Part shown: piece after piece, positions 1 through 13,200 of the stretch
Numbering within the stretch: the first letter of the stretch is position 1
How the letters are laid out: each line of letters opens with the position of its first letter
Assembly (NCBI GenBank): GCA_965153455.1
Contig: OZ234494.1
Location: 3,410,001 to 3,474,000 of the forward strand
Direction of reading: 5' to 3'
Origin: Sphagnum compactum
Taxonomy: Eukaryota; Bryophyta; Sphagnopsida; Sphagnales
Length of the DNA: 64,000 nt
Made by a program: the position numbers and the translations under genes
Notes under the pieces: generated by a model
Told to the model about the DNA's origin: nothing
The model's database searches: none
Seen by the model: only the letters and a program-made list of their open reading frames with translations

Positions 1-1312
1 TTATCAAACAAGCTTATTATAACCTTTACCATAGGACACTAGAGCATGCCATTGATGCGGACACTAGTGGCAACTATCGAAAGGTGAGGTCATGTTACTC
101 AAGTTATCATGCCACTTTTGTTTTGAATTTTGTAGTGAACCTTGGACTTGTCTATCACTTGGAAGTAGGCAGGAAAGTTGAACTACAGCTTCTGGTTTGT
201 CATTTGAGGAGGGATCTTTCAATTTTTTTCCTGTCATGCCAGTGGCTGGCAGGTGTAATAATTTTTGTGTGAACTATTCTAGCTAATCTGAGAGAGAATG
301 ATAGTCGCAGTTGTATCTCTAACTACCAGAAATTATGTTTACAGCTCCTATTGGAAATTGTCAAAGGCAACCGTTCAGAAAGCTTGGGGGTAGACCGACA
401 ACTAGCACTAGCTGACGCCCATGCACTATACAAGGCGGGTGAGGGCCGATGGGGCACAAATGAAGACACTTTCATTCATATTTTGGCAACTCGTAGTGCT
501 GCCCACCTGACCACTGTGTCACAATACTACCTGCAAACATTTGGGCACTCACTTGAGAAGGTGAGTTTCACAAGTTCTCCTAGTGTAAGTTCACAACAGC
601 ATGAGGATTCTAGCCACTTTTGCTGTTCCAAAACTAAAAAGCATTTTGTCTTGAATATGTGCAGGCAATCAAGAAAGAAACATCGGGACATTTCGAGGAT
701 GCATTACTGGCTGTTGTGCAATCCACTTGCTACCCTGCAAAATTTTTTGCCCAGGTACTGGCTTCTTCTACTCAAAAGGTGGATGATGTTAGCACATCAG
801 TTTGACACATGTCAAGAGAGAAGGAGATATATCCAGGATTATGGTTTGAGTCATTCTAGAAAAACCCAAGGGTGAATGAGTTCATAAGCTGACATGACAT
901 CTAGTATAAGCACAATTCCTTGTCGCCAGTTACTTCATCTATTTCTGATAATTAGAGGGTGTAAAGAAAGTTTGGGGTGTTCCACATACCTTTGCTGGTT
1001 TTCAAGGTCTTCCTTGCAGTCTCATAATTCGTGTGTTCTCACCTAGGCAATTTCTGAAGCATCAGCTATTCAGTGGCTTTTGATCATTAACTCTTGCATT
1101 TGGTGTTGCAGGAGCTCTACCGATCAATGAAGGGTCTAGGAACAGACAACAGCTCATTAATCCGGGTTGTAACTACTCGAGCAGAAATTGACATGCAGTA
1201 TATAAAGGCTGAATTTGCAAATATGTACAACAAGACCCTGGAGCATATGGTTGCTGGTGATACATCTGGGAATTACAGGCAATTCCTTCTTACCCTTGTG
1301 GGTGGTGCTTAG
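1..1312 (+). CDS. Annexin, 3' part only (5' end outside window)
   Basis: Annexins bind acidic membrane lipids in a calcium-dependent way. Exons read as 1-83, 345-560, 665-754 and 1112-1312, all with GT-AG borders and consistent phase. The first fragment ends in DTSGNYRK, the end of an annexin repeat. Exons two and three give repeat III, in which GEGRWGTNED replaces the canonical GxGT site; degenerate middle repeats are usual in plant annexins. The last exon gives repeat IV, with MKGLGTD and the downstream acidic residue in GDTSGNYR, so a type-II calcium site looks intact there. The protein ends LTLVGGA at TAG 1310-1312. The first repeat and about half the protein lie before base 1. An in-frame run-on through the intron after 754 is not coding. 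Family call is firm; subtype is not assigned. Confidence 0.95.
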
Positions 1313-4300
1313 TTTACAAACACAGGGCACCTGTTGCAAATGCTGCTTGTAAAATTGTTTCTCTAACACATTTTCACAAAATTGACAACCCCAGTGGAAT
1401 ATCAGGAATTGATCACCAGTATCCAACTGGATGATAGTGTATTATTCTGTGTCGATCACAGGTTCATCAGGCACATATTTTAGTGCAGTTCTGCTTTTAG
1501 GGAAAGAACAATACTGGGTTTGCTTTCTCCATCTTTTGATGGAAGAACAAAATAAGAGCTTAGGATTATAATGAGAAATCTAAGGTCACTGAATGCCAAG
1601 ATTATTTTTTAGAAATGTCCTTGGGCTTAGTTGCTTCCATGGCATAGTGTGGTGGTTGTAGTATGAGGGAACAAAGAATTGCAGGTACCTATTGTAATCC
1701 TGGTATAGCCATTGGGACATGGTTGGAAAGGCTATGTATATACACACTTCAGCAATTCAGGTAATAACTTGTGTCGGACCTCGATATGTTCATTTGGACA
1801 CACCAGCATGTTCTGAGTATGACATATATTTTAATTGATTAAAATTAGAAAAGATGGGTCTTGATAACTTCATTTTTCCTCATATTGAATACTAGATTGT
1901 TATCAATTATGAGGTTTGCAGGAGTATGTATGTATTGATAGTGCACTTTGAGTTTTGGTGGTTACTTAGCAAAATGGGTTGGGTATGTTCCAAGCTTTCA
2001 TGCTACCAAAGACTGCTCCACTGTAGAAAAATAAATGCAGTAATTGCCATTGTGGGTCTTCAACATTTGACAATTTTCTCCATGAACGTCATTGAGGCAA
2101 TTGCAATTCCCCAATTACATCATTATGGGAAAGTTAACAAGAAGAATACATTAAAAAGCCCTTTCATTCTCAACAAATTAATTCTCGAAATGCCATTTGA
2201 GATTTCATAACCATCCTTCATGACAATCTTGATGCTATGATTGGTTGTTAGGTTGCAAGTTACAACTTTATACCGTTCAACCTCCTTTTTGTTAGTGACT
2301 TATAACTTAGTGTAGGTATCCACCTTGGGCTCTCATTGGCCCAGTGATTCCATAACCCTTCATTGCTTGGATGAAAATTTCACAGTCAATCTTTGCATGA
2401 AATGATGGCATCTTAATTCTCATGAAAGATGGTTAGGTCTACAACTAATCCAATTGCATAAGTTTAAGGCACATTTTGGATCAACATGCTCCAAGTTTAT
2501 TATTAAAAGCTATCATGGCCTATCATAATTGTTTCATGATAGAACAAACCCCTCCACATTCACTTTTGATTTTATACAATGATGTTCCCTTATTGCATTA
2601 TTGCATTCCACCAAAAATACAACACCTTATTGCTCCCATTTGCATCACTCATGAATCCCACTACATATCAACTACTCCCATTTAAGATTTTGGTAAGAAA
2701 CTTGTAAAGCTTCAATTTCCACCTTTCTTCAAAAATTCAGACAAGAGAAGAAAACCCTTATATAAAGTTTTGCAATAGTATGAACAAAAGAATTCCCTCA
2801 TGCATATGCCCCAATTTATTACGTTCAGGTTATGTTGCTCACAAAAATAGATCTCACTTCCCATTCATTCCTAAATCTTAGAAAATAGAAACCAAAGTAA
2901 TTTCAAGCACACAAAACTTGAGGTTCTGAAACAATTTCAAACTAGCTCTCAAACTCCCAAGAGATTCTCATCATTTTCTCAAATGTGCTTCTATTGTGAA
3001 ACATTTAATCAACAAACAAACTTTCATTTAAAATTAATAGAGAATTTTTGAAAAATTTCAAACCTAAACACAAGGTTATGCCAAGAGCCTTCATCTCATC
3101 AACATCATACACTAAAAAAAAAAATTGCAAAAATATGTGGTTAGCTTCCAAAAAAACATGCCTCAAAAAGTATCCACTTCTCATTAAATCCTCTTTGCCA
3201 CATCCTAGTAACCTCCACATGATAATTTGCATTCAACAAACATCACACACCCAAAGGTAGAAAACCTATTTTATGAAATGTACACTAACAAATTCAAAAA
3301 ATAGCACCAACATTCCACCATCACAAACTCCTTATCGAAGAACAACATACAAAACGAAACATCACCTAGAGCAAACAATGAACATAGTCTAATACAAAGA
3401 AAACAATAATGTGGATAAACTCGATCAAATCCCTCTACTTCACATGATCACCAACCATGGTCGAAATTTTTGGCACTTTCTACATTTGTCATCACCCATT
3501 AAGTTAAACCTTCATCCCCCATCCATTCAATAGATTCTAGACGCAATTTGATGCCACACTAGGATTTAGGACCCTCGAACCTAAAGACCTTAAATCCTAT
3601 CTAAACCTAAGACCTTAGCTCCTACCGAACGCTGTAAGTTGGAACCTATTAAAAAAACCCTGAAGACTTGCCGGGTCTTGGTCCATGTGCACCCACCAGA
3701 TCTGGTTCTTAGACTTGGATCCATAACCATTTCTAATTTTGAGCTTACTAGTACGTGGGTGGCAATTATAAAAGTTTCTCTCCATGAATTTGAAGGAAGT
3801 TCATCAATTCTCTTGAGGCCGCAAATTGTTACTGACTGTGTGTTGAAGACGCTAATTATCATCTGTGCTCCTCCAGTTGGATCTTGAATTGAACTCCCCA
3901 TTCCTATCACATTGGAGTTGTCATCGAGGATTTTGCTGGTTTCAAGCAGTGTGACTTAAATGCATCTGAACACAAGAACAGCCATGGTTCGCCATAGCTC
4001 AGGTGCAGAAAGCTCTGAACACACACACACACACACTTCAGAATTTACCTATGAGAGAGAGAACTCTGTCTATTTTATCTTCAGGGCGCCCTGTAATTGA
4101 AGAGAAAAGCTTCGACTATTAAATCAAATACAGCGTAGAGAGATTGCAGAGAGATTCAAGATGGTTTTCTTGTTTCTTTCAAATCCGGTACCATTTTTTG
4201 TTTTAATGCTTCACATCACAACAGACGGTGCAGCAACCCTGTGTGATGAATCATGAGAGAGACCCAATTGCAGTTTTGCTGCCAGAGTTTTAGTTGGGTT

Positions 4301-7252
4301 TTGACCATTACAACAGAGAAAACAACAACAACAAATTTTGTCTGGATCCCACCCACCCAGCATGTCCTCTATTCCATTTTCTGACAAAAACCCTAATTCT
4401 CATCAAACTCTCTCATCAATGCAAAGCAGGTCAGCAAAACATGAGCAAAAAAAGAAAAAAAAAGATGGGCTGGCCACCATCCACAAGAGGTCTTAGCCAA
4501 ATTTGGGTACAGAGGTGAGAGAGGTAAGTAATAATGCTGGGAAACTTGCTATTTTATGGCTACAAATTATTCAGAACTAATATGTAAATATGGCGATTTG
4601 AAAACATTTTGCTATAAACCAAATATGAAGTACAAATCTTTAATGATTCTTCTATATTTCGGCTACACACTGTTTAGGGTTTTCCCACAGTTTTCTCAAA
4701 ACTAATAGCCATAAAGCTGAATCTTTTGTGGGTTCATTTCCACTCATGCTAAATCTCTTGGGAGATAATTGCCACCCATGCCATTTTGCAAATGAAAAAA
4801 AAAAAAAAAAAAAAACAAGGCTGGTTGGGTATATTGATTTTAGTATATCAGTTGGACACAAAATTTCAAACAATATATAAGTTGATATGAACTTTAGTAA
4901 ATTTCCAAACCACGTAAGAGTACGGGTGTAAAGGCCTTGCAAAATTATGAATTCAAGTAAAGGCAAATGATGAAGATTTTACCTTATTAACAATGGTAGG
5001 GGCAAATATTTCATCATTTACCTTATACATACCATGTGGGTATAATTGCATAAACATAGGGTTAAAAAATATTTACACAAGTATGGCATAATGTTTCTAA
5101 TTGATGAAAGACAATGACTTGGACAAATGGCGTTGCAAACATAAAAAATTGTGAAAAATTTCAACAATCTTATTTTAAAAACACACACGGAGGCACAATT
5201 TGATCAAATCAATCAATAGTGTTAAAAAATATTTTCAATACAATAATATAATCTTCAAAAATCCTCAAAAAGAAACCAAAATCCTTCAAGTTATTATTAT
5301 AACTCTATTATAACTAATATCTCAAGTTTCAACACAAGCCAAAATATCATCTTTCAAAAGTCCTCATATAAAAATAGACCTATTATTACCGAGGGGCCAA
5401 AATCCCTTAAGCTACTATCATACTCTATAATGAAACACACTAAACACAATATCCTTGCCTTGGTAGGCAAGGCCAACAAACGTCCAACTTTCTTTGAAAG
5501 TAGGATGCCAGCCGAATTTCCCTAAGCTTTGCAATCATCTTCACTTTTGTTTTGGTCCCCAATTTGAGTAAAAAAATTAGGGCAACTGAACTCCAGTTTC
5601 ATGGACTTTAGGGGATAACTTCAATATCCTTGAGATTCAGATGCAAAAAACTCATGTTATTGTTATTTACTAATTTTTTGAGTAGCTGATGATTCTGACA
5701 AGAGCTGGGCAGGAGTGGGCTTCGATTCAAATTGCTTGCACATCCTGCAAATCCTTCAGTATGATTAAAAATCACTGGAAGAATGCACAATGGAATGTGA
5801 AGTTGTTGAAGTTTGTTGGACAGCTTCAGCAATCCATTTGACTGGTCTTTCTGACATTGTTGTGATCTTCATGTCTCTGAACACTTTGCTGCAGTTGCTG
5901 TCTTTTGGAGCAGTGGAGCAGATGAGGTTTGGGGAGAAATTTTTTGCAATTTTCTCGCCAAATTTCAACCTGAAAAATGTGATTAGGAATCGTAGAAAGG
6001 ATTTTTCAAGGAAGCAATGCCCCAAATTCACCAGATTTCAAGGAAATGCCTTCAAATCTCCACATTTCTATACATGATTCAAGTAAGTAGGTAGCCAAAC
6101 ATATATAATGAGGTTTAGACTTTTCCTTTCATATTTTGTTAACAGCCTAAATTTGCTCATGGATTATCACCAACTTGGCCATGTCACAAAACTGAGGAAA
6201 AAAAAGAAAAGAAAAGAAAACACTGGCTCCTGTAGCTATACAAGAACACAAATGCATCATCATATTTGGTTATTTACCAAATTTGATAAACATTTTACTG
6301 AAAGATGGCCACTTTGGCGACATCACAAAACTGAAAAAGAAAAATGAAAATAAAATAAAATAAAACCACTGCAAGTTTGGTAGATCTGCCTTCCCCACCC
6401 ATTCATTCAACAGCTTGTTGTCTCTGAAATTTTAGGGAGGACTTTTGCAGCCCTTTGGATTTCAGTCCTGAACTGGTAGTTCTCTAACTTGGCATAAACA
6501 ACAAAATCTCTAGACATGTTGTCGAGGTTCTGTACATTTCAAACTTCAAAAGTCTAGTTCTAGAAACTAGTTTTAGAAAACATGTTGTCATCATGCATGC
6601 GCGAAATTACAGTTCAAAAGATGTGAATTGATGTTTTGTCCTCAAAGCTGGACTGTCATTGAAAGCATTAAGAAAAGGACAAAATATTGTCTAAAGCCGA
6701 TCTTTCATCAATGAACATGACAACTTACAAATTATGAACTCTTTCTGAATCATAAAGGTCCTTGCTTTCGATCTCTAGTACAATTAACATTACAAAGGAA
6801 TGTGGTGGGATTCTCTACACATTTCATTACCATTTGGGTGAAATTGGGACATAACAGAATGGGCACCATTTGTGTGAAATTGGGACAATAGTGTACAACT
6901 GAGACAGAATTTCAATGAATGAACAAGCCCCACCCAATTCCTTTCACTTTCAGCACTACTCCCAATTACATGAAAAAACAACGTTAGCTCAATTGATGTA
7001 GCTACCTCCCAACAGTTTGTGTTTGTGTACTCCCTAACTATCAAATTCGAGAAACACAGGATCAATGCACACACTCCTGGAACCTCAATTTGTGAATCTG
7101 AAAATTTTATGAATTCTTGTGAAGTCATGAATTTTGTGCTTGTGCCCACAATACTAGGGAAAGTAACATGTGCATGGGATATTCCACCTCTTTCACCTAG
7201 GTGTAGGCCAAAAGCTTGATAATGAATCATAAAAGTCTGTAACAACTTGAGT
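1313..7252. other. Intergenic, no gene recognised
   Basis: The first few hundred bases should hold the annexin 3' UTR. The rest is AT-rich with short unconvincing reading frames, a poly-A run near 4796-4815, an (AC)n tract at 4020-4036, and a stretch near 4460-4700 weakly like the repeats at 50.9-51.2 kb. Overlapping frames on both strands at 3590-3910 and 5765-6077 match no family I know. Confidence 0.6.
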
Positions 7253-7452
7253 GACCCTAAGGTTGGGTGAAGAACTTGCAAATTGAAATCTCCGTTTTTC
7301 TCAACTCTAAGTCATCTGTTATCATCTCTATTGGTATTTGCGACCCTAAGGCTAAGTTTTTGACCCTAAGGTTGGGCAAAGAGCTAGCCAATTGAAATTC
7401 TGTGTATTTCTCATCTCTATTCTCTCATGCTTTTGCTATCAATTTCCAAGAT
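7253..7452 (+). repeat. Duplicated spacer block ending in a primer-binding-site-like sequence
   Basis: A block beginning GACCCTAAGGTTGGG occurs at 7253 and again at 7362, each followed by a related 50-60 bp. A truncated copy of its start lies near 7342. The second copy leads to TGGTATCAAAGC at 7442-7453, one base different from TGGTATCAGAGC, the usual initiator-tRNA-Met primer site of plant LTR retrotransposons. This could be the end of a solo or truncated LTR. No gag or pol sequence follows; the OVATE gene's 3' end begins 300 bp later. Confidence 0.35.
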
Positions 7453-7757
7453 GGTATCAAAGCAAGAAGAAGAGTGCAATTAGCTTGCATCACCAGAAGA
7501 AGAAAACAGACTGTTTTTGCAAAGCAGCAGCTTACAAGACAATTATCATTAATCAGATGAGATCAATTGAAGCTAAGAATTACGACGAGTATTGTGGGGG
7601 GGGTGGAGGGGGGAGGAGGGGACTCATGAGAGAAATGCTTCAAAGTGTACAAAGAAGTGTGCAAGGAATATTATATTCTTATGCAAGGAGTGTTATAGGG
7701 TAGTATATTATAAGGACGTTTTGGTTTTCCGTCACGAGAACCTAGGGTGGTACTAAT

Positions 7758-10235
7758 TTAGGTAGCAGGATAATGGCTGCCGAAGAGCTCGCGCCAGACT
7801 TCAGTGAAGACGTCAACAATCACAGCATGGTACTGAACCCCATTGAGACAGAGGTAGCACTGCAAAAGCTCCTCCAAGTCATTGGAGTCTCGAATGTCTT
7901 TCTCCACAATCATCTCTATCATCGACTCCTTGAAGTCATTGTAAGGATTGCATGACGTTTTCACCATTGCCACGCTCTCCTTCATCACAACTCCATTCAC
8001 GTGAGCTCCAAATCCTACTCCTCCTCCTCCTCCACGCAGCTGTTGTTGCTGCTGCTGCTGCATGAGCTGATTGTATGCACACACAGCTGCACCCATGTCA
8101 AGCTCCTCCTGATCATGTCGCGGATCCTCCATTCGACTTGCAGCTTCTTCATGATATAACTGGAGATCATCATCAGGCTTGTACTCGTAGGTCATCAGCT
8201 TTTGACCTGCAGTAATAGGAAAATATTTCTTCTGTGAGGATCTAAGATCATCCTGAACACTTTCAGCGTCTACGTAATCGAGAATACTGCTCGGAGATTG
8301 TTCATGACTAGTCTCCGCATGAGAACAAGCAGCTGGATTGTGGTGTGTTGCTGAATATAATTCCTGGTCATGCAGCTGCTGGCGAGCTGCGGACTTTCTT
8401 CGTGCGATTGTTAGAGCTTCTAAATTCGCAAGACGCTTCGCAGCCCTGCGTGCCTCCAGCAGCTTCGAGCATCCGCTTGCAGTACTCGCGTGATCAAGCT
8501 GCAGCCGGGAAGCGCCGGCGCGGATTTCTTCTTCTTCTTCTTCTTCTTCTTCGACAGCGGAATCGTCAAGGCATGAGTAATATTTGGGAGTGATCTCCCT
8601 TGGGGTCTCGACAAAAGCTGAACCTATAGCAGCGCCGAAGTCTCGGCTTCTTCTAGCATCGCTAGTTTGGAACACAGGGAAAGTATCGACCGATGATTTC
8701 CGAGACCAATCTTGTGTCTTACTCCGAGCCCCTCTTGCGCCCGAGCTCGTCATCACCAGCTTGTCGAATGATTGCTGCACCTGATTCGAGTTCCTTCTTG
8801 ACGATGGTGGAATGATCTCTAGCTCGGAGTCGAGTTCGGGGTTTGTCTGTTTGCAAACTCGACCGGATGCAACAGTCCTGATCCCTTCTCGACCCACAAA
8901 CCGTACGTCTTGAGCCGCGTGATCGAGCTCGCCTGCTGCACTCGAGGCACTGACGTCGCTGGAATCGGAAGAACTACAAGACCACCCAATTGCAACTGCT
9001 GGAATTTCCTTGGCTCCCTGCAGCTGATCAGCTTGTGAGGTCGTGAAGATGCTCAGCTGATCGTCACTGGCCGGCGGTGAAGACTGCAAGCTCCGTCGAC
9101 CTCGCAATTTTACTCCTACTGCTACAGTATCGTCGACTGCATCAAACCAGTTGCTAAGCGACCTGCACGGGGAAGTACATTCAATGCAATCGCTCGGATC
9201 TTCTCGAACTTCTGGCGTTGTTGCATGATGCTTGTCTTTCTTGGAATTCCGGCTGATCTCTTTGCGTTTCTTGAGTAAGACTTGATTCTTCACCCGCGAG
9301 GGCGCTCCATTAATGTTGGGCGCTACACGTCGCAGCGACAAATCGGGTCGGACGTTCCTTCTCGTGATCTTATATTCCCTAGACGGCCCGCCTGCCTTGA
9401 TACAACCCCATCTGTCAGCCAGGCTATGCGAAGCGAGCTGGTTTCGCGAGGCAACGAAGCAACCGATGTCATACTGCATGTCGAGACTAGGATGTCGAGT
9501 TCTGTTTTTTCTCTGGTTATGATCTCTCACTCTCGAGACAGCACCTCTACTACGCAGCTGAAATCCTGCAGTCGATGTCGAAGTATGTGCCGCCTTTGGC
9601 GTCAGTACCGCCGTCTCATCAACTTGCTTGCCGAGGAAGGATGCGAGCGACCTGTAATCACTACACCCAAATTCGATAGAAACAGGAGGAGAAGAGTTGG
9701 TCTGGTGCTGGCGGCCAATTGCCGGAGCTGCTGGGAGCTGCTTCCGCACCACCGAGGCTATTGATTTTCCTGGACTTGGAGTAGTACATGCCGGCAATAG
9801 CTGGTGCCTTGAACCCGTCGATGGTGCCGGATATGGAGTGTCAAAAACCTTGTGGTTGATATTGCAGGGGCTTCTCTTCCTCCTGCAGTGCTCCTGCTCC
9901 TGCTCCTGCTCCTGGTGCTGCTGCAGCTGGTTTGCTTCATCATCCGGGCCAACGCGCTTTGTCACTGGACGTGGTGGAAGCTGCTGCTGCTGCTGCTTGT
10001 GGCGGTTTGTAGCTGCTGCCATATTCTCCCGCAGATTGAGAATCCATGCGGAGGGACGTAGGCGCACCTGTACAAAGAAACCCAACAATGGTTGAACATT
10101 GTAAAAAGATCTGCAACATGCTTAAAGAATACGATCTGTTGCACCAAAGTTTCCAAACTAACTTCATAAAAGACAAACAAAATGAACAACAAAGCTTCTT
10201 CACATAAACAAATCTTCTTCACATACCGTCGTCAT
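7758..10235 (-). CDS. OVATE family protein (transcriptional regulator)
   Basis: OVATE family proteins are plant regulators, mostly repressors, that partner homeodomain and TRM proteins to control organ shape. The C-terminal 65 residues carry the OVATE domain: NPYNDFKESMIEMI, then DLEELLQCYLCLN, then the VDVFTEVW helix. Proposed exons are 10227-10235 (ATG ACG ACG, donor GTATGT) and 7758-10067 after a CAG acceptor, phase 0. This gives a 772-residue protein beginning MTTVRLRPSAWILNLRENM, which resembles the family's basic N-terminal motif (RLSxMxPxAWxxKLxDM). A downstream ATG at 10022 would lose that motif. The protein is unusually long (many relatives are 200-400 residues) because of low-complexity insertions: poly-Gln near both ends, poly-Glu from a GAA run near 8530, poly-Gly before the domain. 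Domain call is firm; the first exon is inferred. Confidence 0.92.
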
Positions 10236-13200
10236 GATCTAATATTTTCTCTGTCAATTACTTGATCAACAAGGAAGCTGTGCATGCAATGGCAACTGCC
10301 TGCTTTCTCTCCAGCACTAGTCTAGAGCTGCTTGAAATTCATATTCATATTCCACATTCACTGCTGCAGCTTTGCAACAACTTTGCAAAAGCTAGCAAGA
10401 CAAAAGGAAAACAAAACTCACATTCACATTCACATACACAACAGAAGCAGAAGCAGAAGCAGCACAAGTGCTCTCTAATCTGACTATGTATGTTTTGATT
10501 TAATTACAACAATTTTGTGGTGATTAGAAGTGTGATTAATATCTAAGCCAATTTGAAGTAGTATCTGATTTCTATAAAAGAAAAATTGTAGAGCATGTTT
10601 TAATGATATTTTCTTCCATATTTTGGTCAGTGATTTTTTGGGGGACAAAAATTTGGCGTTTCTTTTTTTTTAAACCAAATTCATTTGGGAAAATTAATAA
10701 TTTTGTTTTCTCTAGTATCAATTTTACTAGTGTTTTGCTATTTATTTTTGGGGAGAATATATAGCATCTGGGAAAATTAATTTTGCCAATTTTTTTTTAT
10801 ATTTGAGAATTGAGGGAAAATACCCCTGATCATGGGACCTCCTCCTAGTTAGTGGCCAATTTTCCCCAAGAAAAAAACCATCACTGGTACTATTAATACT
10901 GGGATGCAACAGAATTCACAAATAGATCCAACTTATAGGCCCATTTTAGATGGGGTCCAAGGTACAAATTCCTAAGGAACCAATTTGGACTCATTTGATG
11001 AATCCTTGAGTTGGACCCCCACCTTGGACCCTAGCTTGCATCTTGCTCCTTCAAATTGTGAGCTCTCATTTCTAGCCCCCTTTTTTTTGAGGGGAGAGGG
11101 GGTGTTGAAACCAATTGATTTTCCCTCCAAAATGGTGCCATGTAGGTTTAGCCTCAATTTGCCACTTTTTAATCTTGGACCATCGTTTGTTTGACGGTCC
11201 ATCGTGGGTCCAATTTTATGGCTCTCATCCAATAGGATTGCTCTATTTCATCGGACCCTCATCTAAACTAGCCCTTAAATGACATTTAGTTTTCACATTT
11301 AGCAGGAAAAAAAAAGAAGTAGACTATGGGAGATTAATTTCATTCAAGAATCATATAAGAGTCCTTTTATTCATTGCCCTTTTATTTTTTGTTTTTAATT
11401 ATTTTAATAATTATTTTTTAGGGTTTTTGTTGGAGGGGGGGTTGGAAATCATGTAGAGACAAGCAAGGGTGGTGGCAGTACACCTTTGAACAAGTTAAGT
11501 AACGCAGTTGTGGTACACTTAGAAAGTGGTATTTATTAGTGTTATGACTTATGATAATTGTAATTAGGTTAGCAGATTTCCAAATGCACTTGCTGCTGCA
11601 ACATAAAGGGCAAAGGTTGGGGGGGGAGGGGAGGGGAGTGGATTTGGAGGGAAATTGGAGGTGAGAGGAAGAAGTTTTCATCTGCCACACTTGTTGGGAG
11701 GGTAAAAGGCAAATAGTTAGGCAAAATGGAATTCCCATTTTGTATGTGTGTGTGTGTGTGTGTGTGTCTTTTTTTGTGTTTTAAAAAAAAATTCTGATGT
11801 AGGAAAGTTGCTATGAGATGAATCAAAATATGAAAGTAGAAGGATGTGGGTATCCTTTTTTTTGGGGGGGGGCCTAATCTGAGGCAAAATCTTGCCAATT
11901 CAGACCAAAAAATTGTCTAATTTGACAATTAGAAACCCCAAAAAAAATTTGATTTAAAAAAAAGAAGAAGAAGTTGTGTTTGTTGTGTACAAAGAAGAAG
12001 GCTGGTTTGAGTATAGGCATGTGATGCTACCTAGTGTTCAAAATCATTGAGCTTTCCATACCCAAAATTGACATTAGTAACTTTTTTTAATATTGGGTTG
12101 TGCTCAAATAAATGAACTTCCAGTACTCAAAATCACAAGAGTGATTTACTGTGATCTTGGGTTTGTGTTTGAAATCACTACCTAACTCATAGCGTACTGA
12201 TGGGTAGTGATCAAAATCTGAGCATGGTCTTTATGCTTGGTAAAAGCCCCTCTGCCACAGGCTTTACATGAATTGGGCTCACACCCAACTCCATCTCACA
12301 AGCTCTTTTCTTTCTTTGGGTATACATACTCACCAATTTTTTGTTTTGTTTCTTGGTTTTCCTTAGCTGATGCTGAGAAGACTCTGTTGCTAAAGCTTGG
12401 GCATGTTCCTTGTATCTTCTAAAGTGTTGCAGGGTTTTTCTCGTTTTATTTTGAAACTACATCTCAATTCTCTGCACCCAAGATGCATTCATCATTTGAA
12501 GAGACCTTCCACCATACACAATTTACTAAACATTGCAATGTCTTTCTACTCGATTGTTGAAATGTAGAACACAATTGTTTTCTATGTCAACAAATGCTAT
12601 GAAAAATTCTGATAAATCTCAAAGGGTGCCTAATTAGATTGAACATTTTGTCTTAAGATATTTTGTTCTCCCACATCTTGACCAAAGATTCAAATGTTCA
12701 ATTTTTTAGAGTTGAAGGCTATTCTTGGCTCATTGGATTTGTCTTTTTTTATCTATCCACATGTATATGAAATGTGCAAAATGAAATGATGAATAGAGAG
12801 AAAACCAATTTAAAAAAATCTCATGTGCATCAAAACTTTGGATAATCCTTTTGTGCAAATAAGGTTTTAAAAATTCAATGCTTGAACATTTTGGCCTAAG
12901 GTTATAATATTCTTAGGCAATTTGGCTTATGGTTTGAGCTTTTCGGCATGTGTTTGAAACATATTTCACATATGGTCTTAACATTTCCATAGTTCTAAAA
13001 CAATTGCACCATACATATCTTGCAAAAGAAGACAAATGTTTTGATCCACAAAAGGAACGTCCTTAGGTCTAATGCATGACAAGCGTAGCCTAACACATAA
13101 ATATTTGACATATAAATATAATTTTAAGATTGTGAAATTTATCTCTTTTGGCTCAGTGTCCCAACCTAGGTCAAATCAAATTATTTCAAGACAATATCAA

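Noticed and set aside
3590-3910. Overlapping open frames on both strands of about 82 and 106 codons
   Set aside because: Mutually overlapping, no family similarity, and no plausible neighbouring exons.
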